From Leuconostoc rapi (lineage in GTDB: Bacteria > Bacillota > Bacilli > Lactobacillales > Lactobacillaceae), in contig NZ_JAFBEK010000001.1 in the NCBI RefSeq assembly GCF_016908715.1, forward strand, positions 186,001-250,000: a stretch of 64,000 bases of DNA. Reading direction: 5' to 3'. Position 1 is the first letter of the stretch. Each line of letters begins with the position of its first letter. The position numbers were made by a program, and so were the translations under genes. Shown piece by piece: positions 1 to 7,950 of the stretch. The notes under the pieces were generated by a model that was given only the letters and a program-made list of their open reading frames with translations, was not told the DNA's origin and did not search any database.

Positions 1-1
1 G

Positions 2-1753
2 TATGCCGTTACGGTGGCAGACGAAATTTTTATTTTTGATGCTGGATTAAAATATCCAGAAACGGACCAACTTGGGATCGATGTTGTTGTACCGGATTTT
101 GAGTATTTCATTAAAAATAGTGATAAGATTGCGGGTGTCTTTTTAACACATGGGCACGCGGATGCAATAGGAGCGCTGCCTTACTTTCTCCAGCAAGTTC
201 AAGCGCCTATTTTTGGTTCAGAATTGACAATTGAGCTAGCAAAATTAGCGATAAAAGAACAAGAAGCATTAAAAGATTATAAAGATTATCATATTATCAA
301 CGAAAAAACAGAAATTGATTTTGGAAAGGTAACGGTATCATTTTTTAATACCACGCATTCTATACCAGATTCATTGGGTATTGTGTTAGGAACACCTTAT
401 GGGCAAGTCGTCTATACTGGTGATTTTAAGTTTGACCAGACTTCAGATGCAGGTTACGAAACAGACATATCACGCTTGGTGGAAGTTGGACAAGGAAAAG
501 TACTTGCCTTGTTAGCTGATGCCGCTGGAACAGGAAATGATTTAGATTCTGTTAATGAATCTAAGATTAGCGAGTATATCTTGGAGACTTTCCGAGAAAA
601 TAAACAAAAAAGAATCATTGTGGCAGCAGTTGCATCGAATATTCAGCGTATTCAACAAGTCATTGATGCTACTGTAGCCACAAAACGACAACTTGTTTTG
701 TCTGGTAATGATATTGAAAATGTCGTTCGAACAGCTATTCGTCTGCGTAAACTTAATTTACCCATTCCTGAAAGTAAGTTATTTGTTAATTTGAAAAATG
801 CTAAAAACTTGCCTATTTCAGAGACTGTCATCCTCGAAACTGGGCGAATGGGAGAACCAATTAAACATTTAAATCGTATGGCTAACGGAGAAGATCCGTA
901 TATTCACATTGGTGTAGATGATTTGGTATTTATTACAACAACGCCCTCAACAGCGATGGAGAGTGTTGTTGCTAAGACGCGTGATATGCTCTTCAAAAGA
1001 GGGGCAGATGTGAAACAAATAAGCAGCGATTTGCGTTCTAGTGGGCATGCATCACGTAATGATTTACAGATGATGATTAACCTGTTAAAGCCACAGTATT
1101 TCATGCCTGTTCAAGGTGAGTATCGCGTAATGACATCTGCCAAAGCAGCTGCTGAAGAAGTCCACATTTCAGAAGATCACATCATGATGGCTATGAAAGG
1201 TGATCAATTCAAATGGCTGAGTGATCATTTTGAATTGCAGGATTCCTTTACTGTCGGTGAAACACTGATTGATGGTGCAGGTATTGGTGATATTGGTAAC
1301 GTTGTTTTGCGAGATCGCCGAATCTTATCAGAAGATGGTATTTTTGTCTCTGTTGTCACGATTGATCGCAAAAAACGACAAGTCGTTTCTAAGCCGAAAT
1401 TGACATCACGCGGTTTTGTTTACGTCAAAGCAAATCGTGATTTGATGAAAGAAGCTTCTGAAATAACGGTTAAACAAATTGAAACATATCTCACGACAAC
1501 TAAAAGCTTTGATTGGAACGAGCTAAAAAATGGGGTGCGCGAGGTCTTGTCACGCTTTTTGTTTGAGCAAACACGTCGGCGCCCTATGGTCATGCCTGTT
1601 GTCATGGAAGTGAATCAAAATCGGCGCCCTATGGCGCACAAATCTTTGCAGACACGTCCGCGTCAAGAGGTGAAAAATGAGAAGAGCACGCCAAACACAG
1701 CAAAATCATCTAAAAAGCGCGGTAAAAAGACGATTATAAAAGCTGCAGATTAA
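2..1753 (+). CDS. rnjB: Ribonuclease J2 (5'-truncated by window edge)
   Basis: RNase J family metallo-beta-lactamase/beta-CASP ribonuclease, acting in mRNA and rRNA 5'-processing and decay. The frame is open to the first base of the window: the codons before the GTG at 14 read YAVTV, matching the interior of RNase J, so the gene begins upstream and the GTG at 14 is not the true start. The metal-binding motif reads THGHADAIG, where catalytically strong RNase J1 has HGHEDHIG, so the last motif histidine is replaced by alanine. That pattern is typical of RNase J2, which is weakly active and works with J1 (family knowledge). The C-terminus is basic and Lys/Arg rich. No promoter is visible because the 5' end is outside. 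Confidence 0.9.
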   Translation, partial: YAVTVADEIFIFDAGLKYPETDQLGIDVVVPDFEYFIKNSDKIAGVFLTHGHADAIGALPYFLQQVQAPIFGSELTIELAKLAIKEQEALKDYKDYHIINEKTEIDFGKVTVSFFNTTHSIPDSLGIVLGTPYGQVVYTGDFKFDQTSDAGYETDISRLVEVGQGKVLALLADAAGTGNDLDSVNESKISEYILETFRENKQKRIIVAAVASNIQRIQQVIDATVATKRQLVLSGNDIENVVRTAIRLRKLNLPIPESKLFVNLKNAKNLPISETVILETGRMGEPIKHLNRMANGEDPYIHIGVDDLVFITTTPSTAMESVVAKTRDMLFKRGADVKQISSDLRSSGHASRNDLQMMINLLKPQYFMPVQGEYRVMTSAKAAAEEVHISEDHIMMAMKGDQFKWLSDHFELQDSFTVGETLIDGAGIGDIGNVVLRDRRILSEDGIFVSVVTIDRKKRQVVSKPKLTSRGFVYVKANRDLMKEASEITVKQIETYLTTTKSFDWNELKNGVREVLSRFLFEQTRRRPMVMPVVMEVNQNRRPMAHKSLQTRPRQEVKNEKSTPNTAKSSKKRGKKTIIKAAD

Positions 1754-1806
1754 CATTGAATTTAGGGGCAGTTTATCAAAAAATCAAGGTTTTTTATTAT
1801 GGACCT

Positions 1807-1862
1807 AGGAAGGTAATGCGCTAATGTCTTGATTGTTTTGGCATTATCACAAATATTTTATG
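1807..1862 (+). promoter_or_regulatory. Possible split ribosome-binding site of the TPR gene
   Basis: AGGAAGG (1807-1813) is followed directly by TAATGC (1814-1819), which can pair with GCATTA (1841-1846). ATG 1860 lies 13 nt beyond the helix. Folding would place the Shine-Dalgarno about 13 nt from the start. The stem is only 6 bp, or 8 bp if the last two G of the Shine-Dalgarno pair as well, so this is the weakest of four similar sites. Confidence 0.35.
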
Positions 1863-2789
1863 ACCTCAGAAAATAATGTAACACCTGAAATACAAGCAAT
1901 GATTACGCGAGCGCATACTGAAATGGCGCAAGAAAATTGGCATGATGCATCAGAAACATTAGGAGAATTATATAGTTCGGTAGCAACTTATGAGGTGAAT
2001 TATCGCTTAGTAACAGCACTATTTATGGATGAACAATACCAGTTAGCATCATCTTATGCTGATGACTTTCTAATGAACTATCTGGAAGAAGAAAGCGATT
2101 TTCGCATGGTCGTTGCGCTAGCGGTTCAAAATCAAAGCTTTGTTTACGCACAACAATTAGCAATGCTTTGGGACGATCTAGGTACGAGGCAAACTGTACT
2201 TCAAGAAATACGGGATGCTGAAGTTCGCGCAGAATCAGCCATGTCAGCCACGTTTCAAACGATAGCACGCCAATTTTATCACTTGAGTGATTATAGTGTT
2301 ATTGAGCAGCGGGATAGGTATGAATCGGCTAGGCATCTACCTGTGAATCAATTTGTCGTAGGCGCTAAATATTTATTAGTAGACCCCTATGCGACGCCTA
2401 TTATTCGAGCTACCTTACTGGAAGATCTTCAAAAATTACGTCTATCAGAAGACGTTGTGTATCGCTGGTTAGATGATGAATTATATACAATTAAGTTGAA
2501 TAATTTACCAATACTGACAAATCTAAAAATTTTTGAAGATATTGCTGATTTACTAGATGAAAAACTAGGACATGATGATCCCATTGCAATGGACATGTTG
2601 GCACAACAGGTTCGATTTGAATTAACCTTGCTCTACCCACGTGTAGAAGAGGTTGTGACAGATCCCGAGAGCTGGGTTGAATCGAGCATTGATCGCTACT
2701 ATCAACGTTCAAACCTGACCGAAATGGCGACACAAAAAAAATGGCATCAAAAAGTTAGAAAACTGACTGAGAATTTTTTTGAAAATTAG
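1860..2789 (+). CDS. TPR-like helical repeat protein, function unknown
   Basis: A protein of about 309 residues, mostly alpha-helical, with a pattern of short amphipathic helices like tetratricopeptide repeats (for example AQENWHDASETLGELY and YQLASSYADDFLMNY). Genes like this often follow RNase J in lactobacilli; the biochemical role is not known to me. The start is unclear. A longer frame opens with TTG at 1833 but lacks a ribosome site at the right distance. The best Shine-Dalgarno (AGGAAGG, 1807-1813) sits before an ATG at 1824 that is followed two codons later by an in-frame TGA. I favour ATG 1860, with the Shine-Dalgarno brought close by a hairpin. No signal peptide or membrane segment. 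Confidence 0.6.
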   Translation: MTSENNVTPEIQAMITRAHTEMAQENWHDASETLGELYSSVATYEVNYRLVTALFMDEQYQLASSYADDFLMNYLEEESDFRMVVALAVQNQSFVYAQQLAMLWDDLGTRQTVLQEIRDAEVRAESAMSATFQTIARQFYHLSDYSVIEQRDRYESARHLPVNQFVVGAKYLLVDPYATPIIRATLLEDLQKLRLSEDVVYRWLDDELYTIKLNNLPILTNLKIFEDIADLLDEKLGHDDPIAMDMLAQQVRFELTLLYPRVEEVVTDPESWVESSIDRYYQRSNLTEMATQKKWHQKVRKLTENFFEN

Positions 2790-2801
2790 TCTATAAAACG
2801 G

Positions 2802-2891
2802 TTTACATTTTCTTAATAATTCGGTATAATAATTTTTGGCTTCAAGAGCCAGAAAAACGCAATTAACTGTTGTCTTTTAATGGCTTGCGTT
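2802..2891 (+). promoter_or_regulatory. tuf promoter and leader hairpin
   Basis: TTTACA (2802-2807) and TATAAT (2825-2830) are separated by 17 bp, a near-consensus vegetative promoter. In the leader, AACGCAA (2856-2862) can pair with TTGCGTT (2885-2891). The promoter closely resembles that of the universal stress gene at 6018-6047. Confidence 0.85.
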
Positions 2892-2952
2892 GTAAAATAA
2901 ATATATAAACATTTTTCAGTAATCTGTAAAATGAATTTTGGAGGAAACTACA

Positions 2953-4140
2953 TTGGCTAAGGAAACTTACGTTCGCACTAAGCCCCACGTTAATATCGGT
3001 ACTATTGGACACGTCGATCACGGAAAGACGACTTTGACAGCCGCAATCTCAAAGGTATTGGCTGAAAAGCAAGGTATCGTAGCTACTGATTTTGCTGAAA
3101 TCGATAATGCACCTGAAGAAAAAGAACGTGGTATCACGATCAACACTTCGCACATCGAATATGAAACAGAAGCACGTCATTACGCTCATATCGACGCCCC
3201 TGGCCACGCCGATTATGTTAAAAACATGATCACTGGTGCTGCACAAATGGATGGTGCCATCTTAGTTGTTGCTGCAACTGATGGTCCTATGCCACAAACA
3301 CGTGAACATATCTTGTTGGCGCGTCAAGTTGGTGTTGACTATCTTGTTGTGTTCTTGAACAAGACTGATTTAGTTGATGATGAAGAATTAGTTGAATTGG
3401 TTGAAATGGAAGTTCGTGAATTGTTGTCAGAATATGACTTCCCAGGTGACGATATTCCAGTTCTTAAGGGTTCAGCTTTGAAGGCCCTTGAAGGTGACCC
3501 TGAACAAGTTAAGGTTATCGAAGAATTAATGGATACTGTTGATTCATACATTCCAGAACCAAAGCGTGAAACTGACAAGCCATTCTTGATGCCTGTCGAA
3601 GATGTATTCACAATTACTGGTCGTGGTACAGTTGCATCTGGTCGTGTTGACCGTGGTGTATTGACTACTGGAACAGAAGTTGAAATTGTTGGTTTGAAAG
3701 AAGCTATTCAAAAGACTACTGTTACTGGTATCGAAATGTTCCGTAAGACATTAGAAGAAGCACAAGCTGGTGATAATATCGGTGCACTTCTACGTGGTGT
3801 TGATCGTAACGAAATCGAACGTGGTCAAGTTTTGGCAAAGCCAGGTTCAATTAAGACACATAAGAAGTTTAAGGCTGAAGTCTATGTCCTTTCTAAGGAA
3901 GAAGGCGGACGTCATACACCATTCTTTACTAACTACCGTCCACAATTCTACTTCCACACAACTGATGTTACAGGTGTTGTTGAATTGCCAGCAGGTGTAG
4001 AAATGGTTATGCCTGGTGATCAAGTGACATTCGAAATCGAATTGATCTCACCAGTCGCTATTGAACAAGGATTGAAGTTTACTGTTCGTGAAGGTGGCCA
4101 TACTGTTGGTGCCGGAACTGTTACAGAAATCGAAGATTAA
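2953..4140 (+). CDS. tuf: Elongation factor Tu
   Basis: GTPase that delivers aminoacyl-tRNA to the ribosomal A site in the cytoplasm. The GTP-binding motifs are intact: GHVDHGKT (P-loop), DAPGHADY (G3) and NKTDLVD (G4). The length of 395 residues is normal for the family. I chose TTG 2953 because GGAGGA at 2940-2945 is correctly spaced and the resulting N-terminus, [20 protein letters not shown], is canonical; an in-frame TTG at 2938 overlaps the Shine-Dalgarno. Codon use is strongly biased, as expected for a very highly expressed gene. It is a single-gene unit with its own strong promoter and a clear terminator at 4159-4183. Confidence 0.98.
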   Translation: MAKETYVRTKPHVNIGTIGHVDHGKTTLTAAISKVLAEKQGIVATDFAEIDNAPEEKERGITINTSHIEYETEARHYAHIDAPGHADYVKNMITGAAQMDGAILVVAATDGPMPQTREHILLARQVGVDYLVVFLNKTDLVDDEELVELVEMEVRELLSEYDFPGDDIPVLKGSALKALEGDPEQVKVIEELMDTVDSYIPEPKRETDKPFLMPVEDVFTITGRGTVASGRVDRGVLTTGTEVEIVGLKEAIQKTTVTGIEMFRKTLEEAQAGDNIGALLRGVDRNEIERGQVLAKPGSIKTHKKFKAEVYVLSKEEGGRHTPFFTNYRPQFYFHTTDVTGVVELPAGVEMVMPGDQVTFEIELISPVAIEQGLKFTVREGGHTVGAGTVTEIED

Positions 4141-4158
4141 TTCATAATTATTTTCATG

Positions 4159-4183
4159 AAAACACGCAAACGCGTGTTTTTTT
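4159..4183 (+). terminator. Terminator of tuf
   Basis: AAAACACGC (4159-4167), loop AAAC, GCGTGTTTT (4172-4180), then further T residues. Confidence 0.85.
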
Positions 4184-4195
4184 ATTGTTTAATTA

Positions 4196-4227
4196 TAATT
4201 AAAAACGCATGGTCAACACCATGCGTT
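4196..4227 (-). terminator. Terminator of the 46-aa minus-strand gene
   Basis: Perfect inverted repeat AACGCATGGT (4204-4213) / ACCATGCGTT (4218-4227) with a CAAC loop. Read on the minus strand it is followed by a T run (complement of 4199-4203). Confidence 0.7.
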
Positions 4228-4236
4228 AATTATATT

Positions 4237-4377
4237 TTATTTTAGATTTGATTTTTCATCTGTGTCACGCCCCAACGCAGAAGCACGTGCTTCATCAGTT
4301 GTGTCATCACTAGGTAATGAAATGAGGTCGTCGAAAGAATTTACAAGTTGTTCTTCGCGATTAACAATTTTTGCCAT
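4237..4377 (-). CDS. Small acidic protein, 46 aa, unknown function
   Basis: A short reading frame on the minus strand starting at ATG 4377 and ending with TAA at 4237-4239. It has an excellent ribosome site (AAAGGAG, 8 nt upstream, complement of about 4386-4392) and its own terminator, which is why I call it real. The protein starts [20 protein letters not shown] and is rich in Asp and Glu, with no membrane segment or signal peptide and a probably disordered C-terminal half. The segment [15 protein letters not shown] loosely resembles the small SPJ_0845-like proteins annotated in streptococci and lactobacilli; this is from memory and uncertain. It stands alone between tuf and the ABC ATPase gene, transcribed opposite to both. 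Confidence 0.7.
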   Translation of the reverse strand: MAKIVNREEQLVNSFDDLISLPSDDTTDEARASALGRDTDEKSNLK

Positions 4378-4515
4378 ATACTGTCTCCTTTAGTTCAGTA
4401 TAGCGCAATTTATATGCAATTATATACACTTATTCAAAAAATAAATGTATATAATATGCATAAGATAGAAATTAATGTATACTTAAAGATAGATATAAAA
4501 GGGAGCAATAGAATA

Positions 4516-5250
4516 ATGACTGAATTATTGACTGTAAGCAACTTAAAAAAACAATATGGCACTAAACTTATCTTTGATCACGTTAATGCGCAAGTAAAGC
4601 AAGGCGAGGTCGTTGCTATATTAGGACCTTCAGGCGCTGGAAAATCTACTTTTTTGCGAACAATTAATTTACTAGATGCGCCAACTAGTGGTCAGGTTAT
4701 ATTTGAAGGTAATGAGCTAACAAATCTGGGTGAGAAGCAGTTAGATACTTTACGCGAAAAAATGGGCATGGTGTTTCAAAGCTTTAATCTATTCCCTAAT
4801 TTGTCTGTCATTGAAAATGTGAAATTAGCACCTATGAAGGTCAAAAAAGTATCCAATAGTGATGCTACTGAATTGGCAAAAAAATTGTTAACACAAGTTG
4901 GTTTGTCTGATAAATATGATTTTTACCCATCCAGCTTATCAGGTGGACAGCAACAGCGTGTTGCAATAGCAAGAGCGCTAGCTATGTCACCTGATGTCTT
5001 ACTGTTTGATGAACCAACAAGTGCGTTGGATCCAGAAATGGTTGGTGAAGTGTTAAGTGTTATGAAAAAATTAGCAGAAGATGGCATGACAATGTTGGTT
5101 GTTACACATGAAATGGGTTTTGCACGTGAAGTGGCTGATACAATTTGGTTTATGGCTGATGGCGGTGTGCAAGAAATTTCAAAACCTGAAGACTTTTTTA
5201 CGTCACCAAAAACGGACCGCGCAAAAGACTTTTTGAATAAAATACTGTAA
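4516..5250 (+). CDS. Polar amino-acid ABC transporter, ATP-binding subunit
   Basis: Cytoplasmic ATPase of the polar amino acid uptake family (GlnQ/HisP-like), 244 residues, normal length. Walker [10 protein letters not shown] (about residues 37-45), signature LSGGQQQR (about 141) and Walker [12 protein letters not shown] are intact, with the following conserved His in VVTHEMG. The frame extends upstream to 4348, but ATG 4516 is preceded by AAAGGGAG and gives the canonical N-terminus, so the longer version is rejected. No permease or binding protein is adjacent. The only candidate partner in the window is the fused binding-protein/permease at 28130. The substrate cannot be told from the sequence. 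Confidence 0.9.
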   Translation: MTELLTVSNLKKQYGTKLIFDHVNAQVKQGEVVAILGPSGAGKSTFLRTINLLDAPTSGQVIFEGNELTNLGEKQLDTLREKMGMVFQSFNLFPNLSVIENVKLAPMKVKKVSNSDATELAKKLLTQVGLSDKYDFYPSSLSGGQQQRVAIARALAMSPDVLLFDEPTSALDPEMVGEVLSVMKKLAEDGMTMLVVTHEMGFAREVADTIWFMADGGVQEISKPEDFFTSPKTDRAKDFLNKIL

Positions 5251-5253
5251 TAT

Positions 5254-5287
5254 TTAAATCTCGTGCGAATAAGTTCGGGATTTTTTG
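5254..5287 (+). terminator. Imperfect terminator after the ABC ATPase gene
   Basis: AATCTCGTGCGAA can fold imperfectly with TTCGGGATT, followed by six T. Weak stem with bulged bases. Confidence 0.4.
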
Positions 5288-5300
5288 TTACGATAAAGGT

Positions 5301-5996
5301 ATGGAAAATATTAATTTAGAGAAAAAACATGCGGCGAAGGCGGCAGCACAGCTAATCAAAAACGGTATGACGGTTGGTTTAGGAACTGGATCAACAGTTA
5401 ACTATTTTTTGGATGCGCTTGCAAATCGTATAAGTCAAGAAAATCTGAAAATTATTGGGGTAACAACATCTTTTAAAACAGCTGGTAGAGCGAAATCACT
5501 TGGTATCACAATCATTGATATTGATGATGCACCGATGATTGATTTAACAGTGGATGGTGCAGATGAAGTAGATTGCCATATGAATGGCATTAAGGGGGGT
5601 GGTGCAGCCTTTTTAATGGAAAAAATTGTTGCTCATAATTCAAACCGTGTTGTTTGGATAGTGGACAGTCAGAAGTTACATGAACAATTGGGAAGTTTTC
5701 CCCTACCAGTAGAAATTGTACCTTTTGGTAGTGGTAAATTAATAACTGATTTTAAGAAACATCATTTACACCCAGTGTTAAGACAACGAGATGGAAAAAC
5801 AATTGTTACGGATATGGGACATTTTATCGTTGATTTGGTATTAAATAAAATTGATCAACCTTATCAATTGGGGCAGTATTTAGATGGGAAGATTGGCGTA
5901 GTTGAGCACGGCTTATTTTTAGATATTGTAGATGAAATTATTATCGGTACTTCTGCTGGTGTAAGACAATTAAAACGTGATACGTTACAGAAATAA
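5301..5996 (+). CDS. rpiA: Ribose-5-phosphate isomerase A
   Basis: Interconverts ribulose 5-phosphate and ribose 5-phosphate, feeding PRPP for the purine pathway encoded later in the window. Family signatures are present: GLGTGST (residues 26-32), DGADEVD (phosphate and substrate binding) and KGGGAAFLMEKI. The 231-residue length is normal. ATG 5301 is the only start that keeps the full N-terminal helix, but the purine-rich AAAGG lies only one base before it, so the ribosome site is poor or the transcript has a very short leader. It appears to be a single-gene unit followed closely by the promoter of the universal stress gene. Confidence 0.95.
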   Translation: MENINLEKKHAAKAAAQLIKNGMTVGLGTGSTVNYFLDALANRISQENLKIIGVTTSFKTAGRAKSLGITIIDIDDAPMIDLTVDGADEVDCHMNGIKGGGAAFLMEKIVAHNSNRVVWIVDSQKLHEQLGSFPLPVEIVPFGSGKLITDFKKHHLHPVLRQRDGKTIVTDMGHFIVDLVLNKIDQPYQLGQYLDGKIGVVEHGLFLDIVDEIIIGTSAGVRQLKRDTLQK

Positions 5997-6017
5997 ATGT
6001 AACTTATTTTAAAAGCG

Positions 6018-6047
6018 CTTACATTTCTTAATAAGAAGCGGTATAAT
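6018..6047 (+). promoter_or_regulatory. Promoter of the universal stress gene
   Basis: CTTACA (6018-6023), an 18-bp spacer and TATAAT (6042-6047). The sequence shares TTACATTT, CTTAATAA and CGGTATAATA, in the same order, with the tuf promoter. Confidence 0.75.
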
Positions 6048-6068
6048 AGATTTGTAATAAGATAAGTG

Positions 6069-6111
6069 AAGGAGCGTGTCGCGCAGATCGCGCAACATAA
6101 CAAATAATATG
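6069..6111 (+). promoter_or_regulatory. Split ribosome-binding site of the universal stress gene
   Basis: AAGGAG (6069-6074) is 34 nt from ATG 6109, too far for direct use. Between them 6076-6098 can fold: GTGT and GCGC (6076-6079, 6081-6084) pair with GCGC and ACAT (6090-6093, 6095-6098), with one mismatch and an AGATC loop. That leaves 1 nt before and 10 nt after the hairpin, an effective spacing of 11 nt. Confidence 0.55.
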
Positions 6112-6546
6112 GCATACAAAAATATTTTGGTAGCAGTGGATGGATCAAAAGTATCAAACTTGTTGATCAAACGCGTGCATGAATTTGCACCTGAAGCACA
6201 TATGGATATTTTGATTGTTGTAGATACGAGCGGTGGTTATTTTGGGACTGTCGTTATGAATGCGGATATTGTTTATCAGATGGAGCAAGACGCTGAAGAT
6301 ATGATTAATAAAGCATACACTTATGCAAAGTCTCTGGGTCACGCTAATACGGATATTCATGTGCGTTTTGGAACACCTAAGCAAGTAATTGCGCGTGACT
6401 TCCCAAGGGACCATAAAAATGATTTGATTGTAGTTGGGGAAACTGGTCTGAGTCGCCTACAACGTGCAATGGCGGGTACTGTGCCATCGTTTGTCACACA
6501 AACGTCAGCCGTTGATGTATTAATCATGCGAACATCAGAAAAATAG
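6109..6546 (+). CDS. Universal stress protein, UspA family
   Basis: Small cytoplasmic alpha/beta protein of the UspA fold, 145 residues. The N-terminus MAYKNILVAVDGS is the family's first strand and loop, and the C-terminal part carries the nucleotide-binding pattern GETGLSRLQRAMAGTVPSFV, close to the G-2x-G-9x-G(S/T) motif of ATP-binding members. The frame is open back to GTG 6076, but ATG 6109 gives the family N-terminus; the extra 11 residues (SRRSRN...) are encoded by a hairpin. Single-gene unit with its own strong promoter, ended by a terminator shared with the convergent cyclophilin gene. The physiological role of individual Usp proteins is usually unknown. Confidence 0.9.
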   Translation: MAYKNILVAVDGSKVSNLLIKRVHEFAPEAHMDILIVVDTSGGYFGTVVMNADIVYQMEQDAEDMINKAYTYAKSLGHANTDIHVRFGTPKQVIARDFPRDHKNDLIVVGETGLSRLQRAMAGTVPSFVTQTSAVDVLIMRTSEK

Positions 6547-6557
6547 TTTGTGCAATA

Positions 6558-6611
6558 AAAAGAGATGTTAAACTAAGCTCAAAGATTGAGGGAGTGTTTA
6601 ACATCTCTTTT
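6558..6611. terminator. Bidirectional terminator with nested hairpin
   Basis: Perfect 16-bp inverted repeat AAAAGAGATGTTAAAC (6558-6573) / GTTTAACATCTCTTTT (6596-6611). The loop holds a second stem, CTCAA (6578-6582) / TTGAG (6586-6590). It lies between the convergent universal stress and cyclophilin genes. Confidence 0.85.
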
Positions 6612-6628
6612 ATATGATGTCGGTTACG

Positions 6629-7417
6629 TTATTTAGCTTCTTTTAAAATTTTCATGCTGATAATTTTGACGGGTTTGACTGGGGTCGAACCTTCGCCACT
6701 GTTTTTTACGTTGGCCGTTGCAATTTTATCAACAGTTGCCATGCCAGAAGTTACTTGACCAAATACAGTATAGTTACCATCAAGTGAGGGATTACCGCCA
6801 TTTTTATAAGCATCAGCTATTTTTTTAGGATAATTGTTTGCATCTAATTGTTTAGTTTGATTTTTTGCATTTTGGTTAATAAAAAACTGTGATCCGTTAG
6901 TATTTGGACCAGCATTAGCCATTGTCAGTGCACCACGTATGTTATAGAGTGACGAACTTATTTCGTCTTTAAAACCATGGCCACTATCGATACTGTCGTT
7001 TTTATCGTACCATATTGAGTGCCCACCACTACCATTACCCTTAGGATCGCCGCCTTGAATCATGAAGTCAGCAATAACACGGTGGAATACTGTGTTATTG
7101 TAATAATTTTGCCTTGCATGTGTTAAAAAGTTTTCGACAGCTAATGGCGCATACTGGTTAAATAATTTAACCGTTATGTCGCCATCTGTTGTTTTGATTT
7201 CAACTTCACTTTCATTAGATGCCACTTGGGCCTCTAATTGAGGCAAGGCGACTTTGTCTAAATTAGGATCTTTTTTTGTTTGAGACGATGTGCCAACGCT
7301 AGCATTATTTGTTGGTGTTTCGGCAGCGTGTGATGTTAATAGGACAATAGCAATTATAAGGACCACTAGCACCGCACCCATAGCTATAAGTATCATCTGT
7401 TGTTTTTTCTTATTCAT
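6629..7417 (-). CDS. Membrane-anchored cyclophilin-type peptidyl-prolyl isomerase
   Basis: Cyclophilin family prolyl isomerase, 262 residues. A single hydrophobic segment near the N-terminus (about residues 8-28) follows MNKKKQQ, so the enzyme should be anchored with its domain outside; there is no lipobox cysteine. Then comes a Ser/Thr/Asn-rich linker and the cyclophilin domain (about 75-260) with FHRVIADFMIQGGD, GALTMANAGPNTNGSQFFI and the end motif VFGQVTSGM. Catalytic Arg in FHRV and the QFF motif are present. It probably helps fold secreted proteins (family knowledge plus inference). Shine-Dalgarno AAAGGATG is well placed. First downstream gene is none; upstream it follows the MnmM-like gene with an 11-nt gap, suggesting one transcript. 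Confidence 0.9.
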   Translation of the reverse strand: MNKKKQQMILIAMGAVLVVLIIAIVLLTSHAAETPTNNASVGTSSQTKKDPNLDKVALPQLEAQVASNESEVEIKTTDGDITVKLFNQYAPLAVENFLTHARQNYYNNTVFHRVIADFMIQGGDPKGNGSGGHSIWYDKNDSIDSGHGFKDEISSSLYNIRGALTMANAGPNTNGSQFFINQNAKNQTKQLDANNYPKKIADAYKNGGNPSLDGNYTVFGQVTSGMATVDKIATANVKNSGEGSTPVKPVKIISMKILKEAK

Positions 7418-7428
7418 GTTGTCATCCT

Positions 7429-7950
7429 TTAAACTCTTTCGATGAGATAGATCTGTGTTTTATCCGTTTTATAGGTTGCTTGTTTAAAATCGGCTGTTAA
7501 TAAGCTTTGGCAGTAGTCTAACCAGGTTTTAGGGACGACATTGAATTTAATAATTAATAGACCCCCGTGTGTTAAACGAGGGATAACACGGTCAATTTGG
7601 TCGAGATAATCATCTGGTCGATCATGGTTATTTTCAGAATCGCTAGAATAATCAAATACGGCAATACTTGCTTGATCTTGAAGGCCAAGTTCAGCAACAA
7701 ATTGACGGTCTATTGTTTTACCTAGTAAAGTGACACGTTCTGATAGGCCACTCATAAAAAGTGAAGCCGCTGTTGCGTTAGCATTGTCTTTTGTTGTTGT
7801 ATAACTTAATACACGACCAGTGCTACCAACACGTGTTGCTAAAAAGCGTGTATTAATGCCATTGGCGGTTGTACCGTCCACAACGGTGTCGCCCACGTGG
7901 ACAGCTTGTTCAATTAGCTGGTGAATAAAGGTTTGTGTTGTAGGAATCAT
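7429..7950 (-). CDS. mnmM: MnmM/YtqB-type class I SAM methyltransferase
   Basis: 173-residue Rossmann-fold methyltransferase of the YtqB family (rRNA_methylase domain), whose Bacillus member was shown to be MnmM, methylating the wobble uridine side chain of certain tRNAs. The SAM-binding motif appears as VVDGTTANGINTRFLA near residue 23, where the family usually has DATxGNGxDT. The segment VIPRLTHGGLLIIKFN matches the fourth and fifth strands. The stop of the PAP2 gene upstream overlaps this start by 4 nt, and GGAGAAC precedes the ATG, so the two are translationally coupled. The symbol is given by family; the target base is inferred. Confidence 0.75.
   Translation of the reverse strand: MIPTTQTFIHQLIEQAVHVGDTVVDGTTANGINTRFLATRVGSTGRVLSYTTTKDNANATAASLFMSGLSERVTLLGKTIDRQFVAELGLQDQASIAVFDYSSDSENNHDRPDDYLDQIDRVIPRLTHGGLLIIKFNVVPKTWLDYCQSLLTADFKQATYKTDKTQIYLIERV

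Noticed and set aside
5254-5287. CGAATAAGTTCG before rpiA as another PurR-type site
   Set aside because: The half-sites are in a different arrangement, the flanking AAACG is missing, and none of the 31/54-bp offsets are present; it is part of a weak terminator.
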